Below are positions 45,913-56,299 of a DNA stretch of 64,000 bases, piece by piece (position 1 is the first letter of the stretch; each line of letters begins with the position of its first letter). Position numbers and translations under genes: made by a program. Below the pieces are notes generated by a model, which made no database searches, was not told where the DNA came from, and was given only the letters and a program-made list of their open reading frames with translations. The DNA is taken from NCBI RefSeq assembly GCF_012222825.1, contig NZ_CP038017.1:124001-188000 (forward strand). Reading direction: 5' to 3'. The stretch comes from Allofrancisella frigidaquae. GTDB lineage: Bacteria > Pseudomonadota > Gammaproteobacteria > Francisellales > Francisellaceae.

Positions 45913-46515
45913 ATGTTTTTAACAGACATTTTATTTTATATTTTTGCATCGTTAGCTATTGTTTCTGCTTTGGTATTAGTGTTGGCTAATAACCCTGTTA
46001 ATTCTGTGATAGCTATGATTTTTACATTTATATTTACAGCATGTGTATGGATTGTATTACAACAAGTATATTTAGCTTTACTGTTGATTGTGGTGTATGT
46101 TGGCGCAGTGCTTGTAATGTTTTTATTTGTGGTATTTATGTTGGATTTACACGTTGAAGAACAAGGTAGAGTAGGTAGGTTTTTTTATGCTTTAGCCGCC
46201 ATAATCGTTTGTACTATATTTGCTACTATTATAAGTTATGCCGCTATACATGTGTTTGCTGGTAGTCAGATGCAAGCTGGTGTGGGTGGTCTAAAAATTA
46301 TAGGCTTTACTATGTTTAATGATAACAATTTGTACGTCTTTGAGCTAGTTGACTTTATTTTATTAGCAGCTATGGTAGCAGCGGTGACTTTAACTTTAAG
46401 GTCTAAACGTAAAAATAACAAAGCTGTTGATCCAGCTAAACAAGTTAAAGTTAGAGCAAAAGATCGTTTAACAATGGTAAAAATACCAAGTAATAAAGGT
46501 AAGACAAATGAGTAA
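45913..46515 (+). CDS. nuoJ: NADH-quinone oxidoreductase subunit J
   Basis: Membrane subunit next to NuoA and NuoK. The 200 residues have five membrane segments with the family stretch [20 protein letters not shown]. Overlaps nuoK by eight bases. The C-terminus is Lys-rich. Confidence 0.95.
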   Translation: MFLTDILFYIFASLAIVSALVLVLANNPVNSVIAMIFTFIFTACVWIVLQQVYLALLLIVVYVGAVLVMFLFVVFMLDLHVEEQGRVGRFFYALAAIIVCTIFATIISYAAIHVFAGSQMQAGVGGLKIIGFTMFNDNNLYVFELVDFILLAAMVAAVTLTLRSKRKNNKAVDPAKQVKVRAKDRLTMVKIPSNKGKTNE

Positions 46516-46828
46516 CTTAATATCAGTTTCAGTAACAAATGGTTTGATTTTTAGTACTATTTTATTTGTTATAAGTATTGCTGGGGTCATTATAAACAGA
46601 AGAAATATCTTAATTTTACTAATGTCTATAGAGTTAATGCTTTTAGCTGTTAATACTAATTTTTTAATATTTGCTAATATGCACCAACAAGCAGTAGGTG
46701 GAGTTTTTGTGTTTTTTATCATGGCAGTAGCAGCAGCTGAAACAGCTATAGGTTTAGCGATAGTTGTTGCAATATTTAGAAAGCGCAAGACAATTGATTT
46801 GAGTAAACTTAATACTTTGAGAGGCTAG
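46508..46828 (+). CDS. nuoK: NADH-quinone oxidoreductase subunit K
   Basis: Small antiporter-like membrane subunit (MrpC type). The 106 residues have three membrane segments with the conserved Glu in [12 protein letters not shown] and the second in [12 protein letters not shown]; both are key for proton movement. Overlaps the end of nuoJ. Confidence 0.97.
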   Translation: MSNLISVSVTNGLIFSTILFVISIAGVIINRRNILILLMSIELMLLAVNTNFLIFANMHQQAVGGVFVFFIMAVAAAETAIGLAIVVAIFRKRKTIDLSKLNTLRG

Positions 46829-46834
46829 GCAATA

Positions 46835-48841
46835 ATGATAATAAATAATCAAATAGCAGCCGTATTAATTGCAGTTATAGTTTTATCACCTTTATTGGGT
46901 GCTGTTATTGCAGGTTTTTTTGGTAGGTCTGTCAAAAATGAAGGAGTTAGCTTTTTTACCATTTGTTTATGTGGACTCTCTTTTGTGCTTAGCGCAGTTT
47001 TAGCATATGGTGTTTTTAACGGTCATGTATATGATATAAGCTTTTATCAGTGGGCACCTATATCTAAAGAATTTTCTCTGGATGTTGGGTTTACTGTAAA
47101 TAGAATAACTGTTTACATGATGCTTATAGTTACATTTGTATCTACTTTGGTGCATGTTTACTCTATAGGTTACATGAAAGGTGAAGATGGGTATGCGAGA
47201 TTTTTTGCGTATATCTCTGGTTTTACTTTTGCCATGTTATGCTTAGTAATGGGTAATAATTTCCTATTGTTATTTTTTGGTTGGGAAGGAGTAGGACTTT
47301 TCTCTTACTTATTGATAGGTTTTTATTTTAATAGAGAGAAAGCAAATGTTGCTAGCTTAAGAGCTTTTATTGTAAATAGGGTTGGTGACTTAGGATTTTT
47401 ATTAGGTATCGGTGCAGTAATTTTGTACACAGGTTCAGTTGATTACAGCACTGTTTTTGCAGCTTTGCCTAATATTGATAATACTCAAGTTGTTCATTTC
47501 TTAGGTTTGAGCTTTAGTCCAGTTACGCTTATGTGTGTGCTTTTATTTATCGGGGCTATGGGTAAATCAGCTCAATTTCCTTTGCACTCGTGGCTAGAGG
47601 GCTCTATGGAGGGTCCTACTCCTATTTCAGCTTTGATACATGCTGCTACAATGGTTACTGCTGGTGTATTTATGGTTGCTAGATTATCACCGATGTTTGT
47701 ATTATCAGAAGCGGCTTTGAGTTTTGTGCTTATAATTGGAGCAATTACTTGCTTATTTATGGGTCTTATAGCAATAGTTCAAACAGATATAAAAAGGGTT
47801 ATTGCTTATTGTACTTTATCACAGTTAGGTTACATGATGGTGGCTCAAGGTGCCGGAGCATTTTCTATAGGAATGTTTCACCTTATGACACATGCGATGT
47901 TTAAGGCATTATTATTTTTAGCAGCAGGTTCTGTAATCGTAGCAATGCATCATGAGCAAGATATTCGCAGAATGGGTGGATTAAGAAAGTATATGCCAGT
48001 AACTTATATATGTATGTTTATAGGAACATGGTCTTTAGCTGCATTACCGCCATTTTCAGGATTTTTCTCAAAAGATTTAATTATCGAAGCTGCTCAAAGT
48101 ACAACTGTATTTGGTCATCAGTTAGCTTACTACATGGTTCTAGCATGCGCTTTTGTAACTTCGTTTTACATGTTTAGAACATTTTTTCTAGTGTTTCATG
48201 GTAAAGAAAGAATGTCTGAAGATGAAAAATCGCATCTTAAAGAATCTCCGATTAGTATATTAATTCCTTTAATATTGCTAGCTATTCCATCAGCTTTTAT
48301 TGGCGAATACTTTTTTGATAGTATTTTATCTCAAAATCATGGGTTGTTTGGAGATACAATAAGTGCATATAGCCAAACTGGTTTACATGGTGTATCTGTA
48401 ACTGCACATTTAGCTAGTGAACCGTTTACTACTGCTGCTTTTGCTTTTATGGAGCACTCTATAGATACCTTGCCTTTTTGGTTAGCATTAAGTGCGCTAG
48501 TATTAGCTTATGTTTTATACGTTTGGTTTCCTCGTATACCAGAGTTTTTATCAAAAACTAGTTCGGGTGTAGGAGTTATATACTATATTTTGGTTAGAAA
48601 GTATTTTATAGACTTTTTGTATGATGTGGTTTTTGTGAGAGTGTTTTTATGTATCAGCGCCTTTTTATGGAAGGTTGTAGATATATTGGTTATAGATAAG
48701 ACAATTGTGCATGGTACATCTAATCTAATATACCAAACAGGTGATAACTTTAGAAAAGTGCAACGTGGTTATGTGTATGATTATGCGTTTATCATGATTA
48801 TAGGTGTATTGTTATTTATGATGTTGCTAATAATAGTTTAG
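46835..48841 (+). CDS. nuoL: NADH-quinone oxidoreductase subunit L
   Basis: Distal antiporter-like proton pump with the long lateral helix. The 668 residues have many membrane segments. Family stretches are FFGWEGVGLFSYLLIGF, AQFPLHSWLEGSMEGPTPIS and ALIHAATMVTAGVFM. Length is a little above that of Escherichia coli NuoL. Six bases after nuoK. Confidence 0.97.
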   Translation: MIINNQIAAVLIAVIVLSPLLGAVIAGFFGRSVKNEGVSFFTICLCGLSFVLSAVLAYGVFNGHVYDISFYQWAPISKEFSLDVGFTVNRITVYMMLIVTFVSTLVHVYSIGYMKGEDGYARFFAYISGFTFAMLCLVMGNNFLLLFFGWEGVGLFSYLLIGFYFNREKANVASLRAFIVNRVGDLGFLLGIGAVILYTGSVDYSTVFAALPNIDNTQVVHFLGLSFSPVTLMCVLLFIGAMGKSAQFPLHSWLEGSMEGPTPISALIHAATMVTAGVFMVARLSPMFVLSEAALSFVLIIGAITCLFMGLIAIVQTDIKRVIAYCTLSQLGYMMVAQGAGAFSIGMFHLMTHAMFKALLFLAAGSVIVAMHHEQDIRRMGGLRKYMPVTYICMFIGTWSLAALPPFSGFFSKDLIIEAAQSTTVFGHQLAYYMVLACAFVTSFYMFRTFFLVFHGKERMSEDEKSHLKESPISILIPLILLAIPSAFIGEYFFDSILSQNHGLFGDTISAYSQTGLHGVSVTAHLASEPFTTAAFAFMEHSIDTLPFWLALSALVLAYVLYVWFPRIPEFLSKTSSGVGVIYYILVRKYFIDFLYDVVFVRVFLCISAFLWKVVDILVIDKTIVHGTSNLIYQTGDNFRKVQRGYVYDYAFIMIIGVLLFMMLLIIV

Positions 48842-48865
48842 GCAGTTAGGGGATAGATTTATACT

Positions 48866-50455
48866 ATGAATTTAGGAAATTACTTATTAAGCTTGATAAT
48901 TTGGCTACCTATTGTAGGCGGTTTTGTAGTTTTAGCTACTAGAACAAAAGAGTTGCACGGAGATGCTGCACGTTGGGTTGCACTAGTTTTTAGTAGCTTA
49001 ACACTAGCTTTATGTATTTCTTTAGTAGGCGCGTTTGATCCTTCTAGTTCAGCGATGCAATTCAAAGAAAGTGTAAAATGGTTCAAAGTATTTGGTTTAC
49101 ACGATGTTTACTATAGTTTAGGTGTTGATGGCTTTTCAGTTTTATTTATTGTATTAACATCTTTTACTACTTTAGTAATAGTGTTAGCTGCTTGGACTTC
49201 TATTAAAGTCAAAGTTAGACAGTATATGGCTATCTTTTTGATAACTTGTGGTTTAACTAATGGTGTTTTTGCTGCAACAGATTCAATTTTATTTTATGTA
49301 TTTTGGGAAGCTTTACTTATTCCAACTTGTTTAGGTATAGGTATCTGGGGCGGTAAGCGTAAAGCTTATGCGGCTGTTAAATATTTTATGTATACATTTT
49401 TTGGTTCAGTGTTTTTACTAGCGGCTATATTGTATTTACAGACTAGAGTAGCTAATTCTTCTACAGATATTTTAATCAATGCTGATACTTACTCTATTCA
49501 AAACTTTATAGCATGGGCTACGCAGTCGCAAGGTTTAGCTGATACCGTTAAGTTTACACTCACGGCACAGTGGTTAGTGTTTGGAGCTTTTTTCTTAGCA
49601 TTTGCTGTAAAAATTCCGATGTGGCCTTTTCATTCATGGTTACCAGATGCCCATTCTGAAGCACCTGCCGGAGGTTCGGTAATATTAGCAGCACTTATGC
49701 TTAAGTTAGGGGCATATGGTTTTTTAAGGTTTGCAATCCCAATGTTACCAGAGGTTACTACCTCATTAGAATATGTATTGGTGATTTTATCTTTAATAGC
49801 AATTGTTTATGTCGGGATAGTGGCTGTTGCACAAACAGATGTTAAGCGGCTTATAGCTTACTCATCTATTTCCCATATGGGTTTAGTAACTTTAGGATTA
49901 TTTTCTATATTTATACTAAAAAATATAGACCCTAATTTAGGAGCAACTCATGCGCAACTTGCTATACAAGGAGCAGTGTTTCAGATGATAGCTCATGCGT
50001 TTTCTTCTGGTGGTATGTTTATAGGTATTGGTTACTTGTACCTAAGAATGCATACAAGAGAAATTTCATCATTTTCAGGAGTGGCAAAAACTATGCCAAT
50101 ATTTGCAACGTTCTTTTTACTATTCTGTATGGCTAACGTTGGTTTACCAGGCACTAGTGGTTTTGTGGGTGAATTTATGATATTGTTGGCAGTTTTTCAG
50201 TACTCTTCACTTGTGGCTTTGATAGCTGGTCTAACTCTGATTATTGCTCCAATCTACACACTGTGGATGTATAAGCGAGTTTTTTTTGGTGAAGTAGTTT
50301 CAGCACAAGTAGCTAATTTACAAGATTTAAATAAAATGGAAATTTTAGTATTTATATTATTAGCGATACCAACATTATTGTTTGGTTTATATCCAGAGCC
50401 GATACTTAAGCTTTCAGCAGCAGCTTCGGCACATATTGTTGGTTTATCTCTATAA
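48866..50455 (+). CDS. nuoM: NADH-quinone oxidoreductase subunit M
   Basis: Second antiporter-like proton pump. The 529 residues include LFYVFWEALLIPTCLGIGIW, KIPMWPFHSWLPDAHSEAP and the following AGGSVILAALMLKLGAYGFL. The Lys and Glu of the proton path are in place. The next gene starts nine bases on. Confidence 0.97.
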   Translation: MNLGNYLLSLIIWLPIVGGFVVLATRTKELHGDAARWVALVFSSLTLALCISLVGAFDPSSSAMQFKESVKWFKVFGLHDVYYSLGVDGFSVLFIVLTSFTTLVIVLAAWTSIKVKVRQYMAIFLITCGLTNGVFAATDSILFYVFWEALLIPTCLGIGIWGGKRKAYAAVKYFMYTFFGSVFLLAAILYLQTRVANSSTDILINADTYSIQNFIAWATQSQGLADTVKFTLTAQWLVFGAFFLAFAVKIPMWPFHSWLPDAHSEAPAGGSVILAALMLKLGAYGFLRFAIPMLPEVTTSLEYVLVILSLIAIVYVGIVAVAQTDVKRLIAYSSISHMGLVTLGLFSIFILKNIDPNLGATHAQLAIQGAVFQMIAHAFSSGGMFIGIGYLYLRMHTREISSFSGVAKTMPIFATFFLLFCMANVGLPGTSGFVGEFMILLAVFQYSSLVALIAGLTLIIAPIYTLWMYKRVFFGEVVSAQVANLQDLNKMEILVFILLAIPTLLFGLYPEPILKLSAAASAHIVGLSL

Positions 50456-50464
50456 GGTGGTGTT

Positions 50465-51913
50465 ATGAATTTATCTGTTCTTTTTATCTTACCAGAAATA
50501 TTGTTAGCAGTAGGTGTTTTGATTGTAATGTTCTCTGGGCTATTTTTACATGGTAAAATTAAAAATATTAATTATATCTTTTTTCAGGTATTTGTAAGCT
50601 TAGCACTAATAGCTACTTTTGCTAAAGAGTATATCTTACAAGCAGGAAGTGCCTTTGAAGGACGAGTAGTCTTTAATGGTTTTGCCTATACATTACAGCT
50701 GGTAATCTTGGTTTTATCTTTGTTTGTTGCCTTATACTCACGTGAGTATGTTAAAGATAGAAAAATTTCCGATGGCGATTTTTATACATTGCTAATGTTA
50801 GCTATTTTAGGATCAATGGTTCTAACTGCAGCACATAATCTGATAACTATTTATATTGGTTTGGAATTATTGTCATTGCCATTATATGCTTTAATTGCCA
50901 TTTATCGTGAATCTGGTAAAGGTTTAGAGGCTGCAATTAAGTATTTTATCCTTGGAGCAATTGCTTCAGGGTTATTACTCTTTGGTATGTCATTCGTTTA
51001 TGGTATTACAGGGCAGCTAGATATCGTCAATATTGCTAAATTTATAACTGCGCATAGTTTTGACAGTTTAGAATACAAATTCTTACTAATCTGTTTAGTA
51101 ATGATGACAGCAACTTTCTTATTTAAGCTTGGTGCGGCACCATTTAATATGTGGTTACCAGATGTGTATGAAGGAGCACCAAACGCGGTTGCTAATATTG
51201 TAGCAACTATTCCTAAAGTAGCAGCATTTGCTATGTTGGTAAATATCTTATTTGTTGGCTTTCCAGAATTTAAGGCATCATGGGTATATTTGTTTAGAGT
51301 AATTGGTATTGCATCAATATTCTTTGGTAGTTTAGTAGCATTATCACAGACTAATATAAAAAGACTGTTGGGTTATTCAACAGTTTCACAAATTGGTTTT
51401 GTATTGTTAGCAACGACTTTGGAACCACAAGGTTATGCCTTGACAGCAGCTAGTTTCTATGTGATTGTGTATGTATTTACAACTTTGGCAGCATTTGGTG
51501 TTTTGACCACTATAAGTGTTGGTGGTTATGAGGTACAAAGCTTTAATGATCTAAAAGGTTTTAATACCAAAGATCCTTGGTTGGCATTCATTTTGTTAAT
51601 AGTATTGTTTTCAATGGCAGGTATTCCACCATTTGGTGGCTTTATAGCAAAACTATTTGTTATTATGGGGCTGATAAATAATGGTAGTTATGTTTTAGCT
51701 TGCTTTGTATTATTTATGGCGGTGATAGCTTCATTCTACTACATCCGTATTATCAAGATGATGTATTTTGACGAACCTGAGAATGAAGAGACAGTAAAAG
51801 CACCACTTACCTCTTTAGTGGCATTAAGTGTAAACGGTTTGGTATTACTATTTTTAGGTATTATGCCGATGCTTCTTTTGGGCGTTCTTTCTCGGGTTGT
51901 GAATGTTATTTAA
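50465..51913 (+). CDS. nuoN: NADH-quinone oxidoreductase subunit N
   Basis: Third antiporter-like proton pump and last gene of the operon. The 482 residues include YIGLELLSLPLYALIA, FKLGAAPFNMWLPDVYEGAP and MAGIPPFGGFIAKLFV. About 100 bases separate it from the next gene. I see no strong hairpin terminator there. Confidence 0.97.
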   Translation: MNLSVLFILPEILLAVGVLIVMFSGLFLHGKIKNINYIFFQVFVSLALIATFAKEYILQAGSAFEGRVVFNGFAYTLQLVILVLSLFVALYSREYVKDRKISDGDFYTLLMLAILGSMVLTAAHNLITIYIGLELLSLPLYALIAIYRESGKGLEAAIKYFILGAIASGLLLFGMSFVYGITGQLDIVNIAKFITAHSFDSLEYKFLLICLVMMTATFLFKLGAAPFNMWLPDVYEGAPNAVANIVATIPKVAAFAMLVNILFVGFPEFKASWVYLFRVIGIASIFFGSLVALSQTNIKRLLGYSTVSQIGFVLLATTLEPQGYALTAASFYVIVYVFTTLAAFGVLTTISVGGYEVQSFNDLKGFNTKDPWLAFILLIVLFSMAGIPPFGGFIAKLFVIMGLINNGSYVLACFVLFMAVIASFYYIRIIKMMYFDEPENEETVKAPLTSLVALSVNGLVLLFLGIMPMLLLGVLSRVVNVI

Positions 51914-52016
51914 TAACGCCATTAAATATAAATGAATACTATTTGTCGTATACTATTAAATTTTTAGTTAAAATTGCACATTAATATTACTTTGAAGATA
52001 AGTCATACGCTAATTT

Positions 52017-53231
52017 ATGTTTAAACCATACCTTCATAAGATTCCAGATAGGAAAATCTCTAAGCGTCAGTTGAAATTTCTAGAGAGGTCAAATCAGGAT
52101 TTTCATATGAAGATTGATAAAACTTATCAGGCTCATAGTGCCGATGTTTATAAAATATTAAAAGAAATTGCTTTTAGTAATATTCAAACTGAAAAACAAA
52201 AAACTTATGCAACCAATACAATCCCTTTGGCTTATAAATATAAGTACCCTATTACACTAAAAGCATTGTTAATTATGTTACTAATCGTGATGCTTCCTCG
52301 TGTTGCAAAATCTAGTGCAATTACAACTTCGACTTCGCTAGTTTTTGATGAAAATTTATTTGAAGATGTATCGCTGATATTGTCAGATTGTATAAGTAAG
52401 TCAGCAGGTGTAAGTGCAGGTAAAGTATGTACATATAATAATGAAAGATATGTATTTAAGTCTTTAAAGCAACCTAGTGGATTGAATGTCTCTCCTGATA
52501 TGATTAAAGGGCATTTGAATTTTGCATTTCTAAAGAGCATTGGTATTGATGCTCCTGAGGGTAAATTCTTTTATGAAAAAGGTGGTTCTGTATTTCATGG
52601 AGATAAAAATATCCCAGCAGAAAAATTGTATGGGACTAAATTTGAATATCAATTTCAACCAGCTTCACAGTTTGTAAAAAAAGCTAATAGAGAATTTTTG
52701 GTAAAAAAAATACCTATAACTGATGAGAAAAGATTTATAAGAGAAACTTTTCTAAAAAATATTGGTGGTGAGATAGGTTTAGCAAAACTAGCATTTTCTT
52801 GTTTGTACATTAATGATATAGCTATAAACCTAGGAAATTGGGGAGGAGTAAAACAACAATTTTTTATAGTAGATGCTGATTTGTCTCCTAAAACTTTATT
52901 TGAATTTAGGTCAACTGCGATGTCTGGGATATCTCAAATTAATAGTGTTGCACATTTATACTTAACAAAAGCAACTTTATTAGAAATCAAAAGCTTATTG
53001 AGTTTTATTGATTATGATTCAATACGCGTAAAGCTTCCAAGAAGTTTTTCAATTGATTATAAAAATATGAGTATAGCTACAAACATTTACGCTGACGCAG
53101 TGGAGCTGACTTTACAGAAAATCATAACGTTATCAAACCATGAAATAGAGTCAGGTAAAATTAATGATTTATTTATGCAAGCGATTGTAAGTGACGTTAG
53201 GTGGCATGTTAAAGGAGCGGATGATCTTTAG
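52017..53231 (+). CDS. Membrane-anchored protein with a possible atypical kinase fold
   Basis: 404 residues. A cytoplasmic start of about 78 residues, one membrane segment at 79-94 (ITLKALLIMLLIVML), then a long soluble domain. In that domain Lys148 in YVFKSLKQ could bind ATP; Asp267 and Asn271/Asn274 in NDIAINLGNWGG recall a catalytic loop; Asp286 and Asp288 in FFIVDADLS recall a metal site. This order occurs in HipA- and PI3/4-kinase-like effector families, which I offer as a guess. It lies between nuoN and ubiK, with no operon link. A gene of unknown function at this place would fit Francisella, as I recall. Confidence 0.45.
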   Translation: MFKPYLHKIPDRKISKRQLKFLERSNQDFHMKIDKTYQAHSADVYKILKEIAFSNIQTEKQKTYATNTIPLAYKYKYPITLKALLIMLLIVMLPRVAKSSAITTSTSLVFDENLFEDVSLILSDCISKSAGVSAGKVCTYNNERYVFKSLKQPSGLNVSPDMIKGHLNFAFLKSIGIDAPEGKFFYEKGGSVFHGDKNIPAEKLYGTKFEYQFQPASQFVKKANREFLVKKIPITDEKRFIRETFLKNIGGEIGLAKLAFSCLYINDIAINLGNWGGVKQQFFIVDADLSPKTLFEFRSTAMSGISQINSVAHLYLTKATLLEIKSLLSFIDYDSIRVKLPRSFSIDYKNMSIATNIYADAVELTLQKIITLSNHEIESGKINDLFMQAIVSDVRWHVKGADDL

Positions 53232-53239
53232 TTGCCTAT

Positions 53240-53488
53240 TTGAATTATACAAACTATACTTTTAATAATACTACGCAAAAACTTAAATATATTATGAAAA
53301 AAGTTCTTAGCCCAATAAATGATATAATTAAAAATTCAAAAGAAAGTATCCTGAAAAAAAGCCTTAAAAAGCTTGATGTAGTAAGTAGAGAGGAGTTTGA
53401 AGTGCAAAAGAAAATACTTTTAAAAACTCGTCAAAAGCTTGAAAGTATAGAAGCTAAATTAGATCAGCTGTTAGCAGAGAAAAAATAG
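53240..53488 (+). CDS. ubiK: UbiK-like (BMFP, YqiC) accessory factor
   Basis: 82 residues with the BMFP coiled-coil end LDVVSREEFEVQKKILLKTR then KLESIEAKLDQLLAE, very close to Escherichia coli YqiC/UbiK. UbiK helps aerobic ubiquinone synthesis as a trimeric, membrane-touching accessory protein. The start is uncertain: TTG 53240 places VSREEF at the same residue number as in Escherichia coli, while ATG 53294 would be 18 residues shorter. Neither has a clear ribosome site. comM follows after two bases. Confidence 0.8.
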   Translation: MNYTNYTFNNTTQKLKYIMKKVLSPINDIIKNSKESILKKSLKKLDVVSREEFEVQKKILLKTRQKLESIEAKLDQLLAEKK

Positions 53489-53490
53489 CT

Positions 53491-55002
53491 ATGTCTTTAG
53501 CGGTACTAAAAAGTAGAGCTCAGCTTGGTATAGAGGCTCCTTCAGTTTCTATAGAAGTTCATTTATCAAATGGTTTGCCAAGCCTGTCAATCGTTGGATT
53601 ACCAGAAACTGCTGTTAAAGAAAGTAAAGATAGAGTTCGTAGTGCTATTATAAACTCAGGTTTTAACTTTCCTAATAAGCGAATTACTATTAATCTAGCT
53701 CCTGCTGATTTACCTAAAAGTAGTGGTAGATTTGATTTACCGATAGCTTTAGGAATACTTTACGCATCAGGTCAAATAGATGTTAGTAAGAACGTTGAAG
53801 ATTTTGAATTTGCTGGAGAGTTATCTTTAAGTGGTGAGCTTAGAAGAATATCTAGTGCTATACCGATGGCTATTAAGTGTGTGCATGCTACTAAAAAACT
53901 TATTTTACCTGTTCAGAATGAAAAAGAAATAGGTTTAGTTGAAGGCGTTGAAGCTTATAGTTTTGTTAACTTAAAAGAGGTTGTGGATTTTTTATCAGGT
54001 GAAATTAACAAGTCAAAAGTAAAGCCCAATCTAGATATTGACTTTGATAGTCTTTATCAAGACTTGGAGGACGTAAAAGGTCAATATCAGGCGAAAAGAG
54101 CTTTAGAAATAGCTGCAGCTGGTGGACACAATATTCTTTTAGTAGGACCACCTGGAACGGGTAAAACAATGTTAGCTAGTAGACTAAACTCAATTTTACC
54201 ACCATTGGATAAACAAGAAGCTCTTTCATCAGCAATGATAGCTTCAATAAAAGGAGAGTCTCATATAGCAGAGAGTTTTTATAAAAGACCTTTTAGACAC
54301 CCTCACCATACATCTTCAGGAGTATCTTTAGTTGGCGGTGGTAGTAACCCTATGCCAGGAGAAATTTCTTTAGCTCATAATGGGGTATTGTTTTTGGATG
54401 AGTTACCTGAGTTTGACCGTAAAGTTTTAGAAGTATTGCGGGAGCCTTTAGAAACAGGAGTTGTGAATATTTCTCGTGCTAGATGTCAAGTAGAGTATCC
54501 AGCAAACTTCCAACTAATTGCTGCGATGAATCCTTGTCCCTGTGGATATTTAGGGTCTCAAACTAAAGAATGTACAGACTCTATACAAACAATACGTAGG
54601 TATCAAAGTAAGTTATCGGGTCCTTTGCTGGACAGGATAGATTTACATCTGGAAGTTTTAGAATTGTCTAAACAAGACCTTACCAACCAAAATCTTAAGG
54701 GTGAAAAAAGTAGCTTAGTTAGAGCTAGAGTTGAAAAGGCACGACAGTTGCAAATATCACGTCAGAATAAAATTAATGCGTTGCTAAGTAGTAAAGAGCT
54801 TGATAAAGTTTGTTCGCTTGGTGAGGATAGTAAAAAAATGCTTGAATTAGCAATAGAAAAGCTGGGGTTATCAGCAAGAGGATATTATAAGATACTTAAA
54901 GTAGCTAGGACTATAGCTGACCTTAATGGTAATGATGAGGTTGATAAAAAAGCAATTCAAGAAGCTATAAGTTACAGGAAAATGGATAAGTTTATTAAAT
55001 AA
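53491..55002 (+). CDS. comM: ComM/YifB family AAA+ helicase (Mg-chelatase-like)
   Basis: 503 residues, full length. An N-terminal Lon-protease-like domain with PSVSIEVHLSNGLPSLSIVG and PADLPKSSGRFDLPIALGIL, then an AAA+ core: Walker A LVGPPGTGKTML, HPHHTSSGVSL, Walker B LFLDELPEF and the Cys-rich MNPCPCGYLG. ComM is a hexameric branch-migration helicase that supports natural transformation. ubiK next to comM is a known pairing in gammaproteobacteria. Confidence 0.93.
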   Translation: MSLAVLKSRAQLGIEAPSVSIEVHLSNGLPSLSIVGLPETAVKESKDRVRSAIINSGFNFPNKRITINLAPADLPKSSGRFDLPIALGILYASGQIDVSKNVEDFEFAGELSLSGELRRISSAIPMAIKCVHATKKLILPVQNEKEIGLVEGVEAYSFVNLKEVVDFLSGEINKSKVKPNLDIDFDSLYQDLEDVKGQYQAKRALEIAAAGGHNILLVGPPGTGKTMLASRLNSILPPLDKQEALSSAMIASIKGESHIAESFYKRPFRHPHHTSSGVSLVGGGSNPMPGEISLAHNGVLFLDELPEFDRKVLEVLREPLETGVVNISRARCQVEYPANFQLIAAMNPCPCGYLGSQTKECTDSIQTIRRYQSKLSGPLLDRIDLHLEVLELSKQDLTNQNLKGEKSSLVRARVEKARQLQISRQNKINALLSSKELDKVCSLGEDSKKMLELAIEKLGLSARGYYKILKVARTIADLNGNDEVDKKAIQEAISYRKMDKFIK

Positions 55003-55062
55003 TGTAGGGGCCGTGCCTGTGTGCCGGCCTTTTGTTGGTTTATTATATTAAAGCAGAATAGT

Positions 55063-56100
55063 ATGAGAAAATTATTTTTAGATGCTTTTAAGCATGAGAA
55101 ATTAGAGAAGCCGCCTGTTTGGATAATGCGTCAAGCTGGTAGGTACTTACCAGAGTATAGAGAGGTTAGGTCTAAATTTGCAGATTTTATGGATATGTGT
55201 CGCAATCCAGATGCATGCTGTGAGGTGGCTTTACAACCTCTTAGAAGGTATGACCTAGATGCAGCAATTGTTTTTTCGGATATATTGACTATCCCAGAAG
55301 CTATGGGGTTAGATCTTAAGTTTGTAAAAGGAGAAGGCCCTATTTTTTTAAATCCTATAGAGACTAATGACGATCTAAATAAGCTACTTGAAGTTGATGA
55401 AAGTGTAAGTAAGTTACAGTATGTTTATGCTGCCGTTCAAACAACTAAGGCTGCTATAAATGTTCCTCTAATAGGGTTTACTGGTAGTCCATGGACATTG
55501 GCTGCATATATGATAGAGGGCAAAGGTTCCAAGCAGTTTAATAAATTACGAAAAATGATGTATGCAAACCCACAATTGATGCATCAATTATTACAAAGAC
55601 TAGCAGATATTACTATTATTTATTTGTTAGAGCAAATAAAAGCAGGAGCTGATTCTTTGATGATATTTGACACTTGGGGGGGGATTTTACCGTTAGCTCA
55701 ATATAAAGATTTTTCTTTAGACTATATGCAATACATAGCTAAAAATGTCAAACAGGTTGTACCATCAGTACCAATAGTGTTTTTTACAAAAGGAGGCTCA
55801 AACTTTTTTGGTGAATATAAAGATTTGTCTTGTGATGGAGTTGGTGTTGATTGGAGTGTAACTATTGAACAAGCTCGTCAAAGGATAGGTAGTGGTAAAG
55901 TTTTACAAGGAAACCTTGATCCAGCATTTTTATATGCAGATAAAGAAAGTATTCAAAAAACAGTAAGGCAACATATGAATTTTATCCAGTCAGATAAAGC
56001 TAATAATTATATAGTTAACTTAGGTCATGGCATATATCCAGATATTAATCCTGAACACGTAAAAGCTATGATTTATGCTATTAGAAATTTTAATTGCTAA
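55063..56100 (+). CDS. hemE: Uroporphyrinogen decarboxylase
   Basis: Fifth step of haem synthesis, making coproporphyrinogen III in the cytoplasm. The 345 residues have the signature [32 protein letters not shown] and the C-terminal [18 protein letters not shown] 55063 gives the family N-terminus; an ATG-like start at 55021 would add 14 poor residues. The 60 bases before it hold a small GC-rich hairpin (GGCCG and CGGCC) followed by TTTT. Confidence 0.97.
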   Translation: MRKLFLDAFKHEKLEKPPVWIMRQAGRYLPEYREVRSKFADFMDMCRNPDACCEVALQPLRRYDLDAAIVFSDILTIPEAMGLDLKFVKGEGPIFLNPIETNDDLNKLLEVDESVSKLQYVYAAVQTTKAAINVPLIGFTGSPWTLAAYMIEGKGSKQFNKLRKMMYANPQLMHQLLQRLADITIIYLLEQIKAGADSLMIFDTWGGILPLAQYKDFSLDYMQYIAKNVKQVVPSVPIVFFTKGGSNFFGEYKDLSCDGVGVDWSVTIEQARQRIGSGKVLQGNLDPAFLYADKESIQKTVRQHMNFIQSDKANNYIVNLGHGIYPDINPEHVKAMIYAIRNFNC

Positions 56101-56107
56101 GAAAGAC

Positions 56108-56135
56108 TTGAAATAGTATAAAATAGTGCTATTAT
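56108..56135 (+). promoter_or_regulatory. Promoter of the initiator tRNA gene
   Basis: TTGAAA (56108-56113) and an extended -10 TGCTATTAT (56127-56135) with 16 bases between; transcription would start about seven bases before the tRNA. Confidence 0.55.
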
Positions 56136-56148
56136 ATATCCATATAGA

Positions 56149-56225
<77 letters not shown>

Positions 56226-56242
56226 AATAGAATTTTTTATTT

Positions 56243-56265
56243 AAAGGCCCTTCAAGGGCCTTTTT
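56243..56265 (+). terminator. Rho-independent terminator behind tRNA-fMet
   Basis: Perfect 8-base stem AAAGGCCC (56243-56250) and GGGCCTTT (56256-56263) with a TTCAA loop and a T run to 56265. It should stop or reduce read-through into rimP-nusA-infB. Confidence 0.93.
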
Positions 56266-56299
56266 GCTATCTGGAGATAAGCAAAATTAAGGGGTGAAA

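Noticed and set aside
55003-55040. GC-rich hairpin between comM and hemE as a terminator
   Set aside because: Stem of only about five pairs with an 11-base loop and a short TTTT; too weak for a separate entry.
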